From: a virus
Length of the DNA stretch: 64,000 nt
Reading direction: 5' to 3' (one strand)
Virus record (IMG/VR): IMGVR_UViG_3300010885_039075
Location: 62,001 to 126,000 of that record
The notes below the pieces were generated by a model, which was not told the DNA's origin, did not search any database, and saw only the letters and a program-made list of their open reading frames with translations. This document shows positions 1 through 7,069 of the stretch, piece after piece (the stretch's first letter is position 1; each line of letters starts with the position of its first letter). The position numbers were made by a program, and so were the translations under genes.

Positions 1-393
1 GTCTTCGGCTTCACCCACTACCAGTGCGTCAACGTGATCCACCTTGGCACCCACATTGCGTATGCCTGCACCACCTAGCACTAGTTTAATATGGGGATAT
101 TCCTGTTTAATTCTACGACTGGCTGTGTCTAAGTTAGGCGGCATGCCGCCATTGTTGTTCCATATCTTACGTTCTATGTCGCGCCAGAATGTAGTACTGA
201 ATCCCAAGCATACTGTGTCCTTGGTGATAAAGTGTTTGATAGTAGCGTAGAGTTCGTCGGCTGTGAATTCCTGACAGTGATCGATTACTTGACAGGTATA
301 GCCATTCTTGGCTAACACATGTCTTAGCAAGTAAGGACCAAGACTTCTACTGGGCATCAAGTCATAGATGCCATTGACTAAAATTACATTCAT
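1..393 (-). CDS. B12-binding/radical-SAM-type protein, N-terminal part (cut by window edge)
   Basis: An open frame runs from ATG at 393 off the left edge of the window, giving 131 codons without a stop. The visible part reads like the N-terminal Rossmann domain of cobalamin-binding radical SAM enzymes. It opens with MNVILVNGIYDLMPSRSLG, has the VCLGFSTTFW strand, and ends with the glycine-rich LVLGGAGIRNV and LVVGEAED segment typical of that domain. The CxxxCxxC radical SAM motif would lie beyond the edge, so the enzyme class is inferred. Its ATG overlaps the TGA of the upstream minus-strand gene by 4 nt, so the two are translationally coupled. It could alternatively be a stand-alone B12-binding-like domain. 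Confidence 0.6.
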   Translation of the reverse strand, partial: MNVILVNGIYDLMPSRSLGPYLLRHVLAKNGYTCQVIDHCQEFTADELYATIKHFITKDTVCLGFSTTFWRDIERKIWNNNGGMPPNLDTASRRIKQEYPHIKLVLGGAGIRNVGAKVDHVDALVVGEAED

Positions 394-1034
394 TCTTTGA
401 TCAAAGGTTTAAACAATTCTACAGCATCTTCCCAGGATGAAATATTAGTTTCATCTATTCGTAGACTAATACCTGCTCTGGGAGTATAGCCTTCCTTGCC
501 AAATATAGTGCTGTGCGGCACATCTGTGCGTACCAAACTAGGACCGGGTATATAAGCCTGTTCGATTAATCTAGCATTTGGATGTACTCCGGACCTTCCT
601 CTACGTTCATAGTGTATGCCATGCAGTATATGATTTTCCGGAGTCATTGGGCCTGTGGGGTAGACAGCAGGGTATGCAGTCATGTCCCACCATTTCCATA
701 AATTTGTGCCTTCTAATTCCCAGTTAATTCCGCAATGTATACTTTTCCAAGAATTATCTTCTCTATCCCATTTAACATCGCTGTGTATCATTCTTTCTAC
801 ATCATTGGTCCTAGATTTGCCATTGGAAAAAACAACTAAATGTGTTACTGTAATTCCTGCATGGCCAAGTGTATCTAAAACTTCTGTGGTTAGATGTTTA
901 TTGATGTCCAGCAATGAAAAACTGCCGGCAAAGTTTTTATTGCTCATGACCACATTTCTTGGCAATTTAGATTTTAGTGCGGACCAATCTATTATAGGGT
1001 TGGCCGGCAAGTTCAGTGATTTATGATAGCTCAT
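390..1034 (-). CDS. 2OG-Fe(II) oxygenase-like (DSBH) protein, family A
   Basis: This 214-residue protein has the sparse signature of a double-stranded beta-helix dioxygenase: an H-x-D pair in MIHSDVKW (about residue 83), a distal His in RTDVPHSTIF and an Arg-bearing last strand, RAGISLRIDE. Those residues would bind Fe(II) and 2-oxoglutarate in the superfamily. The substrate is unknown. It is a clear paralogue of the next upstream gene (1021-1644) and of the protein at 13516-14070, sharing the INWE/WWDM segment and the VRT-(D/E)-x-PH motif. It overlaps both neighbours on the minus strand, so the three genes form one transcript. The superfamily call is a motif-level inference. Confidence 0.6.
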   Translation of the reverse strand: MSYHKSLNLPANPIIDWSALKSKLPRNVVMSNKNFAGSFSLLDINKHLTTEVLDTLGHAGITVTHLVVFSNGKSRTNDVERMIHSDVKWDREDNSWKSIHCGINWELEGTNLWKWWDMTAYPAVYPTGPMTPENHILHGIHYERRGRSGVHPNARLIEQAYIPGPSLVRTDVPHSTIFGKEGYTPRAGISLRIDETNISSWEDAVELFKPLIKE

Positions 1035-1644
1035 GGGGTTTTAATAATTCAACAACGTCCGCCCAGGAATTAAATTTAGATTCGTCAAATCTTACACTGA
1101 TTCCCAGTCTTTTATAAGTGGGACTGGTATACAAGGTCATATGTGGAATTTCTGTACGCACCGCAGTGGGTCCAGAGATCACAGTTTCATCTAGTTTAAC
1201 TGCTAGGTCAGGTATACCTAAAAATCCTCGATTTACATAGTGTATACCATTTAGTATTTTATATTTACTGAATTCACCGAGCTGTTCGTCGGGCCAGCAT
1301 TCTTTTAATTTAGACATGTCCCACCAAGAAAATATATTTTCGCTTTGTTCTATTTCCCAATTAATGCCAAATATTAACTTACGCCACGTGGCGCCGTCGC
1401 GATTCATAGCCACGTCAGTGTGTATCATGCGGTCTTCTATTTTACTGTCCTGATCGTTGCGGCCAAACAAGCTGACAAATTTTGGAGTCAATGACCACGT
1501 GGCAAAAGTGTCCATGACTTGGTCATTGAGTATTTCCTCAGGTTTGACAATATTATATCCGCCGGTGATTTTTCTTAGACTTTCTCTGGCTGCTCCGAAT
1601 TTAAATGGATCGGCCGGCAATTTTAATTTCATGTAGTAGCTCAC
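1021..1644 (-). CDS. 2OG-Fe(II) oxygenase-like (DSBH) protein, family A
   Basis: This 207-residue paralogue of the downstream gene shares its N-terminus (SYYMKLKLPADPF here, SYHKSLNLPANPI there), the H-T-D metal pair in MIHTDVAMNRDG, FGINWEIEQ, WWDMSK and the second His in RTEIPHMTLY. I take GTG at 1644 as the start because it aligns with the paralogue start and an AAGGA sequence lies just upstream. A late-type box, CTAAATAAT, lies 20-27 nt before the start codon. The gene ends inside the first codons of the next gene, a 14-nt overlap. The activity is inferred from the metal-binding pattern only. Confidence 0.6.
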   Translation of the reverse strand: MSYYMKLKLPADPFKFGAARESLRKITGGYNIVKPEEILNDQVMDTFATWSLTPKFVSLFGRNDQDSKIEDRMIHTDVAMNRDGATWRKLIFGINWEIEQSENIFSWWDMSKLKECWPDEQLGEFSKYKILNGIHYVNRGFLGIPDLAVKLDETVISGPTAVRTEIPHMTLYTSPTYKRLGISVRFDESKFNSWADVVELLKPHELS

Positions 1645-1662
1645 GCTTGTTCCTTGCTTTTG

Positions 1663-1671
1663 ATTATTTAG
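1663..1671 (-). promoter_or_regulatory. Late-type promoter box (CTAAATAAT) for minus-strand oxygenase operon
   Basis: Read on the minus strand, CTAAATAAT precedes the GTG at 1644. It resembles the CTAAATA/TATAAATA late boxes of T4-like phages and matches other boxes in this window. Assigned by pattern and position only. Confidence 0.35.
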
Positions 1672-1675
1672 TACC

Positions 1676-1704
1676 TAGGCAATAAATAATTGAGGTGCTA
1701 TAAT
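1676..1704 (+). promoter_or_regulatory. Candidate sigma70-type promoter upstream of speD
   Basis: TAGGCA (4 of 6 matches to TTGACA) is followed after 17 nt by a perfect TATAAT at 1699-1704. The speD start lies 27 nt beyond the -10, with AAAGGA as ribosome binding site. A late-type AATAAATA at 1681-1688 overlaps the spacer, so the gene may be read by two classes of polymerase. Confidence 0.5.
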
Positions 1705-1730
1705 ATACATACATAACTAAAGGAATAAAA

Positions 1731-2093
1731 ATGGAATACTGGGGCTATCATCTAATCATTGACTGTGGCGGTTGCAACGCAGAATTAATGTCGGACTACA
1801 AAAATGTAGACGCTTGGATTCGAAATTTGGTCAAGGACATAGATATGAAACCCATTGGCGAACCCAGAATCGAATATACTGCCGGTGAATTTCCAGACAA
1901 AGCAGGATTCACTGTGGTACAGGTCATTGTTACTTCCAGCATTGTAGCTCACTTTGTTGATGGCCTGGGCCAAATTTATCTAGACGTTTTTAGTTGCAAG
2001 CCCTTTGATTCTGCCACTGTTGAAGCTAGTATGCACAAACACTTTGGCGCAGAAAAGCTACGCAAATATTATCTAACTAGACAGGCAGATTAA
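1731..2093 (+). CDS. speD: S-adenosylmethionine decarboxylase-like protein
   Basis: This 120-residue protein matches the short bacterial and phage AdoMet decarboxylase family, whose members make the aminopropyl donor for spermidine. It starts EYWGYHLIIDCGGC. The core FTVVQVIVTSSIVAHF carries serines at the place where SpeD self-cleaves to form its pyruvoyl group, followed by YLDVFSCKPFD with the conserved Cys. The length equals that of other small SpeD proteins, so it is probably a complete enzyme. speD homologues are known in T4-like cyanophages. It has its own promoter and ends TTAA-to-TTAA with the convergent oxygenase gene, a 4-nt overlap of stop codons. Product identity is fairly secure; activity is inferred. 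Confidence 0.8.
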   Translation: MEYWGYHLIIDCGGCNAELMSDYKNVDAWIRNLVKDIDMKPIGEPRIEYTAGEFPDKAGFTVVQVIVTSSIVAHFVDGLGQIYLDVFSCKPFDSATVEASMHKHFGAEKLRKYYLTRQAD

Positions 2094-2734
2094 CGATAGG
2101 TTAAAAAGTCCACAACTAAATGACTGCGATCAGTGTCACCATTTATCACAGCATGACTCATTTTATTATTGAAAATAAACACAGCGCCCTGCGGACAGTG
2201 GCGCGATTCACGTCCACAGAACATACGTGCGCCTGGGTTAGTTTCCAGTACTAAGTGAACTCTGTGTGTTTCCTCAACTCGAGGATGTTTGTCAATATGA
2301 GTTTCAATTCTAGAATTAGGCGGCATAATGTTTATTTCTATGCCCATGGGAAAATGTCGTCGACCGGTAAATTTAGACAAACTTTCGCACATTGATGTAA
2401 TTGCTGGCCTTAGCTTAAATTTAAGTTCTTCATATATTCTTTCTCGGTCTGGATTCTTGGGTAATTGGGCCCAGCGCCAAAAACTATCCCAAGTTGGCTG
2501 TGGAATTATATCTTCATAAAGAATCCTGTCAGGTAATCGTAAAAACGTACTGCCATAAAAATGATTACCACGTGTACCTTGGCCCATGGTTAAAAAATCT
2601 AAGTCTAATGTGTGGATATAGTCAATTAACTCCTGAACTTCTTTTTGGTCCAGATCACTGTCTAAGTCCTGAAAACCCACGGGCAACTTTGCATTTTCCA
2701 TGGAGAATGTTTCTTTAAATTTATTACTATGCAT
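2090..2734 (-). CDS. Aspartyl/asparaginyl beta-hydroxylase-like oxygenase
   Basis: The C-terminal half reads as an Asp/Asn beta-hydroxylase domain: SRIETHIDKHPRVEETHRVH with the first metal His, LVLETNPGARM, then FNNKMSHAVINGDTDRSHLV with the second His and the 2OG-binding Arg. I chose ATG at 2734 (214 aa). The frame stays open upstream, but that extension would run antisense through tRNA-Gly. A second ATG at 2701 is also possible. The target protein or small molecule is unknown. It is one of eight DSBH oxygenase-like genes in the window and the one closest to a named family. Confidence 0.7.
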   Translation of the reverse strand: MHSNKFKETFSMENAKLPVGFQDLDSDLDQKEVQELIDYIHTLDLDFLTMGQGTRGNHFYGSTFLRLPDRILYEDIIPQPTWDSFWRWAQLPKNPDRERIYEELKFKLRPAITSMCESLSKFTGRRHFPMGIEINIMPPNSRIETHIDKHPRVEETHRVHLVLETNPGARMFCGRESRHCPQGAVFIFNNKMSHAVINGDTDRSHLVVDFLTYR

Positions 2735-2757
2735 AAATCTATTTATTTGACATTGAA

Positions 2758-2765
2758 TATAAATA
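2758..2765 (+). promoter_or_regulatory. T4-type late promoter box (TATAAATA) upstream of tRNA-Gly
   Basis: A perfect TATAAATA octamer on the plus strand lies 44 nt before tRNA-Gly and the following plus-strand genes. An imperfect hairpin (GAAAGATC at 2774-2781, GATCTTTTC at 2789-2797) lies between box and tRNA. Confidence 0.4.
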
Positions 2766-2809
2766 AATCGCAGGAAAGATCTCCGAAAGATCTTTTCATA
2801 TATGAAAAT

Positions 2810-2885
2810 GCGGGCGTAGCTCAGTTGGTAGAGCATTACCTTGCCAAGGTAAATGTCGAGAGTTCGAACCTCTTCGCCCGCTCCA
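2810..2885 (+). tRNA. tRNA-Gly (anticodon GCC)
   Basis: It has a 7-bp acceptor stem (GCGGGCG / CGCCCGC), a D-arm, the anticodon loop TTGCCAA within TTACC/GGTAA, a T-loop containing TTCGAAC, discriminator T and an encoded CCA end. It reads GGC codons. Confidence 0.95.
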
Positions 2886-2924
2886 ATTATAGTTGGCAAT
2901 TACTATAAATTGCTGTCTTATCTT

Positions 2925-3131
2925 ATGAAGAAAAACAATAGTACCGTGCGAGCACGATTGTTAAAAAACGATCTAACTGGCGATGTTTGGTACTGTGAAA
3001 ATTATACTCAGGTTAAAAATATTGACGGTGTAGAGTTTATCACTGTATGCAAACAGCCCGGTGAGCGCACATTTTTAATGGCTAAACACAGCCTCAAGCC
3101 CTGGTCCGCGGCCTCCGAATGGAAAAGTTAA
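2925..3131 (+). CDS. Small basic protein, function unknown
   Basis: This 68-residue protein starts at the ATG following the tRNA-Gly (MKKNNSTVRARLLKNDLTGD). The frame is open further upstream, but that stretch is the tRNA, so I reject the longer form. Predicted strands (DVWYCENYTQV, VEFITVCKQP) suggest a small beta-rich fold. It is followed after 1 nt by the TTG of the next oxygenase gene, so the two are probably co-expressed. No family recognised. Confidence 0.55.
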   Translation: MKKNNSTVRARLLKNDLTGDVWYCENYTQVKNIDGVEFITVCKQPGERTFLMAKHSLKPWSAASEWKS

Positions 3132-3132
3132 A

Positions 3133-3882
3133 TTGATCACAGAACGATCTCAGTTTACCATCAACCGCAGCCGTCAATTGGAAAAATATCCTAGACTGGC
3201 AGAGTTGGAAATTTTTGGAGAATATTCTTATGTTCCCTTGGCCGTGCCGGTGTACAACTATCCAGAAATTAATCAATGGTTTGCGAACCATGCTGTGCCA
3301 AATAAAAAAATCAAGGCCGATATTGCCAGTCCTGTGATAGGTGTAACAAACTACGACGTAGTAGATGTGTTTCCCACGGGGAATACAAATAAATTTGATC
3401 ACTGGACCACAAATCCAAAACAAGAGTTTTTAACTCTATTTCCTTTTTTCATGGAACGTGTCATGGAAGAATTTCCTTTTACTGTGGTACCACATATAAA
3501 GCTGTGGTCCAGTAATCGGCCAGTTAGGCCGCACAGAGATCAAACTGAATTCACTGATTATCCCAGTAGTTTTAGAATAATGCTGTTTGACAACAATCCC
3601 CAGCAGACTCTTTATACAGCGGAAAAATTACCAGACAGCAAAATGAATGACAGATTTTTTATACCTAGACTAGAAGAAACAAATTCTTTTGTTTGGAATA
3701 ATTTGAGAACAGTACATGGCAGTTTGTACAATCCTGAATTTAGAAAACTAGTTTTAATATTTGATGAATGCGGCATCGACATTAAAAAATATCATGATTT
3801 GCTGGAACGTAGTGTATCTAAATACAAACAGCAGGCCTTGATCAGCCAGTATAAAAAATCAGATTACTTAGACATTGTGTAG
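3133..3882 (+). CDS. 2OG-Fe(II) oxygenase-like protein, family B
   Basis: This 249-residue protein starts at TTG 1 nt after the upstream stop. The metal and co-substrate pattern is clear: H-R-D in PVRPHRDQTEF, the distal His in WNNLRTVHGSLYN, and Arg in EFRKLVLIFDE. The last 30 residues (ERSVSKYKQQALIS) resemble the tail of the minus-strand protein at 8466-9233 (KRSAEKYKEQAILW), so these two are paralogues. It would hydroxylate an unknown substrate. The 3' end overlaps the convergent gene by 15 nt. Confidence 0.65.
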   Translation: MITERSQFTINRSRQLEKYPRLAELEIFGEYSYVPLAVPVYNYPEINQWFANHAVPNKKIKADIASPVIGVTNYDVVDVFPTGNTNKFDHWTTNPKQEFLTLFPFFMERVMEEFPFTVVPHIKLWSSNRPVRPHRDQTEFTDYPSSFRIMLFDNNPQQTLYTAEKLPDSKMNDRFFIPRLEETNSFVWNNLRTVHGSLYNPEFRKLVLIFDECGIDIKKYHDLLERSVSKYKQQALISQYKKSDYLDIV

Positions 3883-4302
3883 ATACAAGTCTCTGGTATA
3901 TCTAAGCACACGACTTACCATGGTGAAATTTTCCGCGGCAGCATCCAGTAAATCATCTGCAGGGTCAGTGGCTACGCTGGCATAGCCAAAGGCAATCTTG
4001 CCCATGTCTTCAAAGTATTTAGGTGCTGGCCAACGTGGTTGCTTGATCTGCCAAGCGTCAATGAACAGACATTCCTCACCTATGTTTCTCAGTGCTATCT
4101 GTCTTTGATACTGTGGTAACTGCTGTGCAGTCATTAGTTTAATTGCCACAGGCTCTGTCCATAGATCTGTGCGTTCAAATGTTCTAGCAACAACATGAAC
4201 TAGAAATGCTTCCAAGTCTTGATCCAAATAGACTTTGTTAGTACCTTGTGCTAATACTACTAATTCCCAACCGGCTTTGACATATTCTGCCCAGTATCTC
4301 AT
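3868..4302 (-). CDS. Conserved-looking phage protein, function unknown
   Basis: This 144-residue protein starts MRYWAEYVKAGWELVVL, with several amphipathic helices and no Cys/His metal motif. It is transcribed divergently from the superoxide dismutase gene. Its ATG sits 5 nt downstream of one face of a palindromic late promoter box, implying a leaderless late mRNA. I do not recognise a family. Confidence 0.6.
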   Translation of the reverse strand: MRYWAEYVKAGWELVVLAQGTNKVYLDQDLEAFLVHVVARTFERTDLWTEPVAIKLMTAQQLPQYQRQIALRNIGEECLFIDAWQIKQPRWPAPKYFEDMGKIAFGYASVATDPADDLLDAAAENFTMVSRVLRYTRDLYLHNV

Positions 4303-4305
4303 GTA

Positions 4306-4321
4306 ATTATTTATAAATAAT
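4306..4321. promoter_or_regulatory. Palindromic bidirectional late promoter
   Basis: The perfect 16-nt palindrome ATTATTTATAAATAAT contains TATAAATA on the plus strand (4312-4319) and on the minus strand (4315-4308). Each octamer ends exactly 5 nt from the ATG of the gene it faces (4325 plus, 4302 minus). The symmetry suggests one site that fires in both directions and makes two leaderless transcripts. Confidence 0.55.
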
Positions 4322-4324
4322 CAT

Positions 4325-4885
4325 ATGCAATACGATATTAGAAGATATATCATGGTGGTTGAAGGCACTAAGTTGACTCTTAGCCTTAACAAACTGCCCT
4401 ATAAAAGAACAGACTTGGCACCCGTGATGAGCGAAGCTACCCTAGACTATCACTACGGCACCTTGGCCAAGGCCTATGTAGATCGTTATAACTCAGGCGA
4501 AGGTGACGCCAAGTTCAATAAGAATGGTGCAGACTTGCACAATATATTCTTTCCACAGCTACAAGCACCCAAGTCCGGCAATCAACCTACTGGAAATTCC
4601 AAGGACTTTATCACTCGTAATTTTAAAAGCTTTGATGAATTTAAAGATCAAGTCAGTGCCAAGGCCATGGCCATACAGGGCAGTGGTTGGATCTTTTTAG
4701 ATCGCGCAGGTCGTATACAGACCATTGCCAACCACAGCATCACAGGCAACACAGATAGAATTGTACTGTTAATTGATTGGTGGGAACACGCCTGGGCCCT
4801 AGACTATCAAGCTGACAAGAAAAAGTATCTAGAAAATATTTGGCGCATCATCAATTGGGATGTGGTCAATCAAAGATTAATTTGA
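4325..4885 (+). CDS. Iron/manganese superoxide dismutase
   Basis: This 186-residue protein keeps the Fe/Mn-SOD plan in order: NKLPYKRTDLAPVMSEATLD, then HYGTLAKAYVDRYN (first metal His), GADLHNIFFPQL (second His), GSGWIFLDRAGR, and LIDWWEHAWALDYQ with the Asp and third His ligand, ending in the family hallmark ENIWRIINWD. All four metal ligands are present, so a catalytic enzyme (superoxide to peroxide and oxygen) is likely. Fe or Mn preference cannot be read from the sequence. An internal ATG at 4352 gives a more typical N-terminus and may be the real start. SOD in a phage fits the iron-rich gene set around it. Confidence 0.88.
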   Translation: MQYDIRRYIMVVEGTKLTLSLNKLPYKRTDLAPVMSEATLDYHYGTLAKAYVDRYNSGEGDAKFNKNGADLHNIFFPQLQAPKSGNQPTGNSKDFITRNFKSFDEFKDQVSAKAMAIQGSGWIFLDRAGRIQTIANHSITGNTDRIVLLIDWWEHAWALDYQADKKKYLENIWRIINWDVVNQRLI

Positions 4886-4992
4886 ATTTGGCAAGATTAG
4901 TCATTGACTAGAGATAAATAAACTGCTACAATAATTCTTTTGTAGACTTCCACTGTAATACTTTTATTTTAAGAAATGATAATTCTGTTTTA

Positions 4993-5021
4993 TTGACAGT
5001 AAATCTGTTTCTGTGTATAAT
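4993..5021 (+). promoter_or_regulatory. Consensus sigma70 promoter of the tRNA cluster
   Basis: TTGACA (4993-4998), a 17-nt spacer and TATAAT (5016-5021) form a perfect match, 46 nt before tRNA-Leu. The 4886-5067 interval also holds GATAAATA at 4914-4921 but no gene. Confidence 0.8.
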
Positions 5022-5067
5022 ACGTTATTGTAGAAAAATTGTTCTTTAAAAATTTGTGTTGGTATTT

Positions 5068-5151
5068 GCCCCGGTGGCGGAATGGTAGACGCGGTGGTCT
5101 TAGAAGCCACTATCGAGAGGTGTAGGAGTTCGAGTCTCCTCTGGGGCACCA
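5068..5151 (+). tRNA. tRNA-Leu (anticodon TAG)
   Basis: This class II tRNA has a long variable arm, acceptor GCCCCGG / CTGGGGC, anticodon loop CTTAGAA in GTGGT/GCCAC, T-arm TTCGAGT and encoded ACCA. Confidence 0.95.
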
Positions 5152-5275
5152 TATAAAAACTTTCTGTAGTAGCTACAGTGGAACACCGAAACACCGGTCA
5201 ATGTCGACCATGTACCGGGACCGGCCATGAAGAGCAGGGCTACCGTGGATTCAAGCGCCGCAGAGAGTTTTTATA
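5152..5275 (+). ncRNA. Unidentified structured RNA, closed by a 15-bp helix
   Basis: It starts directly after the tRNA-Leu CCA. Its first 15 nt (TATAAAAACTTTCTG) pair with its last 15 nt (CAGAGAGTTTTTATA) with a single G-U. Inside are short hairpins: GTAG-TAG-CTAC, GGTC-AATGTC-GACC, and a CATG...CATG stem enclosing CCG-GGAC-CGG. There is no open reading frame of note. It does not fold as a tRNA (no T-loop). It would be released by the same tRNA-processing steps that cut the flanking tRNAs. The RNA family is unknown to me. Confidence 0.5.
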
Positions 5276-5277
5276 TG

Positions 5278-5347
5278 GTTTCAAATTTGAAACTACATCG
5301 CCTGGATACTTCCTCGAAAGAGCATTAGGTCCTGCAACCGTAGTTTC
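5278..5347 (+). ncRNA. Second small structured RNA between tRNA-Leu and tRNA-Gly
   Basis: A 59-nt element (5289-5347) is closed by GAAACTAC / GTAGTTTC, 8 bp. It is preceded by and overlaps a perfect 14-nt palindrome (TTTCAAATTTGAAA), so two alternative foldings compete. It sits 11 nt before tRNA-Gly. No coding potential seen. Confidence 0.4.
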
Positions 5348-5358
5348 TCCCTTTTAGT

Positions 5359-5432
5359 GCGGGATTAGTTTAGTGGTAAAACGAGATCCTTCCAAGTTCA
5401 AGTCAGCGGTTCGATTCCGCTATCCCGCTCCA
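5359..5432 (+). tRNA. tRNA-Gly (anticodon TCC)
   Basis: It has acceptor GCGGGAT / ATCCCGC, D-arm GTTTAGTGGTAAAAC, anticodon loop CTTCCAA, T-loop TTCGATT, discriminator T and encoded CCA. The anticodon stem has two mismatches (outer A-A and an internal T-T), which is unusual; the rest is canonical. Confidence 0.88.
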
Positions 5433-5464
5433 AATTTTGAATAGCAAAAATAAGTAATAATATT

Positions 5465-5540
5465 GCCCTTATAGCTCAGCTGGTAGAGCAACTGATTTGT
5501 AATCAGTAGGTCCCGTGTTCGAATCATGGTGGGGGCACCA
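5465..5540 (+). tRNA. tRNA-Thr (anticodon TGT)
   Basis: It has acceptor GCCCTTA / TGGGGGC with two G-U pairs, anticodon loop TTTGTAA within ACTGA/TCAGT, T-loop TTCGAAT and encoded ACCA. Confidence 0.93.
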
Positions 5541-5771
5541 AGAAACCCGGTTTACTCTTTTACGTTATAATAAGAGCGTCCCTTGAACGATAGACTAGGG
5601 GGTACACTAGGACCTGACCTTACGGTCCCGCTATATGGGATACCGAAAACTGCCTAGGGTGAGGAACGTTAACCTTTACCAAAAGAAGAAATACGTGGAC
5701 AGAGTAACTGCTCAGTTCAGGGCTCGTGTGGTGCGAGTAGCTGGACAACTAATAACAGGAACATCGATAAC
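5541..5771 (+). ncRNA. Structured non-coding region (RNA domain 5577-5668 plus leader)
   Basis: These 231 nt lie between tRNA-Thr and the next gene and have no plausible ORF. Nested helices can be drawn: CGTCC 5577-5581 with GGAACG 5663-5668, CTAGG 5595-5599 with CCTAG 5653-5657, GGTA 5601-5604 with TACC 5641-5644, and GGACC 5610-5614 with GGTCC 5624-5628. Smaller hairpins follow (CTCTT/AAGAG before it, AACT-GCTC-AGTT and CTCG/CGAG after it). The last 20 nt carry the AGGA ribosome site of the downstream gene. It is either a stand-alone RNA or a long structured leader. Not a family I recognise. Confidence 0.45.
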
Positions 5772-6620
5772 ATGTATTTTAAAAATTTTGCATTTGCCAA
5801 ATTGAATGTAGACTTTGGAAATCAGCAAGATACATTCATCGATGAGTACGACCGATATATTGCTCCTATAGGAGTTACTATATGTAATTCGTGTGATGGA
5901 CTGACTGCAACTAAGAAATTAAATAGTATTTGGCAAATGGCTCCGGATTCAGCCTATGATGAAGTAGATTGTTGGCAACAACCTGGAAACTTTAATACAT
6001 ATAAAACAATTACAAAAAATCGAAGAGCATGGAAGATGGCTTCTTTGGTTGAGTTAGATGCAAAAGGAATTACAGATCCGCTGTTATTGACCATGGGAAA
6101 ATACGCAGGGCCTAGTTTACGCAATGAAGGTTTTGATTTGACATTTAATGTCAAAGAAGAATTTAAAGATTTGGCCATAGTTAAATGGATAAAAGATACA
6201 TTGCCTTTTGAAAAAATAATTTGGATGCATTGTGTGCATTTAGATCCTGGTGGAATGGCAACAATTCACAGGGATATGAAGGGACTTTATGATGGAAAGT
6301 CCAGTGCAGGTGTCAACAAAGTTTTTTCAAAAGGTTTTATAACACTTAATATTAATATTTCCAACGGAGGAGTTCCGTTGTATTGGGCACTAGACGGCAA
6401 AGAATTGGTCAATTATAAATTGGCAGATGATCCCGTTTATATAACCAATGATTATTTTTATCACGGAGTGCCTGTTGTTACAAGTCGTCGTAGACAGATA
6501 CGTATATCAGGTATACCCGGTGCAGGAATGATTGACTTATTAGATAGAAACAGCGTTATTGAACTTCCCGAGGATTACGAATTTGATCCTAGTATACCCA
6601 CAGAAGGAATTCATTATTAA
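5772..6620 (+). CDS. 2OG-Fe(II) oxygenase-like protein
   Basis: This 282-residue protein shows H-R-D in MATIHRDMKGLYDG (about residue 170), a second His in DYFYHGVPVVTSRRRQIRI with the co-substrate Arg two residues on, and beta-strands as expected for a DSBH fold (FITLNINISNGGVPLYW). Most similar in layout to the other window oxygenases but not an obvious close paralogue. It starts at ATG 5772 after ACAGGAACATCGATAAC. It precedes a GNAT-like gene by 1 nt, then a desaturase, so all three are probably one transcript. Confidence 0.6.
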   Translation: MYFKNFAFAKLNVDFGNQQDTFIDEYDRYIAPIGVTICNSCDGLTATKKLNSIWQMAPDSAYDEVDCWQQPGNFNTYKTITKNRRAWKMASLVELDAKGITDPLLLTMGKYAGPSLRNEGFDLTFNVKEEFKDLAIVKWIKDTLPFEKIIWMHCVHLDPGGMATIHRDMKGLYDGKSSAGVNKVFSKGFITLNINISNGGVPLYWALDGKELVNYKLADDPVYITNDYFYHGVPVVTSRRRQIRISGIPGAGMIDLLDRNSVIELPEDYEFDPSIPTEGIHY

Positions 6621-6621
6621 T

Positions 6622-7068
6622 ATGTTGCATCTTGTACAAAATCTCAGCGATAAGTTTGTCGTTCATTTAAATGAAGATCCGGTACGACCACATATTGCAC
6701 ACATGGATCGTGTGGGTAATAACAAAGATATTTTTGTTCTACGTGATGACGAACATAAAGCAAAAGCGATTACCTGTGTTAGTTATCAGGGTAGTATTCC
6801 CAGCAATGAATTAGAATTGTTTGAAGAATCTGAAGAACCCAATATAGCAGTATTCTACACCATATGGAGTTATAAGCCAGGCTCGGGTAGACAGTTAATT
6901 TTTGATGCAGTAAAACATATAAAACAAACTCGACCCGGTATAAGTAGATTTATAACACTGAGTCCTAGAACAGATACTGCGAGAAAATTTCATTTGCGTA
7001 ATGGTGCTGTGGTACATAGAGAAAACACTGAAACAGTGAACTACGAATATGTATTCATTAAAGAATAA
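6622..7068 (+). CDS. GNAT-like acyltransferase
   Basis: This 148-residue protein starts at ATG 1 nt after the previous stop. The central part AVFYTIWSYKPGSGRQLIFD looks like the acetyl-CoA-binding strand and pyrophosphate loop of the GNAT fold (here PGSGRQL), followed by a helix and ITLSPRTDTARKFHLRNGA, the typical C-terminal half ending in a strand with YEYVF. The substrate is unknown. The call rests on fold pattern and moderate motif agreement. It ends 1 nt before the desaturase start. Confidence 0.55.
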   Translation: MLHLVQNLSDKFVVHLNEDPVRPHIAHMDRVGNNKDIFVLRDDEHKAKAITCVSYQGSIPSNELELFEESEEPNIAVFYTIWSYKPGSGRQLIFDAVKHIKQTRPGISRFITLSPRTDTARKFHLRNGAVVHRENTETVNYEYVFIKE

Positions 7069-7069
7069 T

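Noticed and set aside
44-250. Plus-strand ORF opposite the left-edge gene
   Set aside because: It is antisense to the well-formed partial B12-binding-domain frame (1-393 minus) and has no family features.
2735-2899. N-terminal extension of the minus-strand hydroxylase
   Set aside because: It would read antisense through tRNA-Gly and has non-protein-like composition.
2853-2924. Longer start of the small gene at 2925
   Set aside because: The extra codons lie inside tRNA-Gly.
5152-5275. tmRNA or divergent tRNA
   Set aside because: No T-loop, no tRNA-like acceptor with CCA and no tag ORF.
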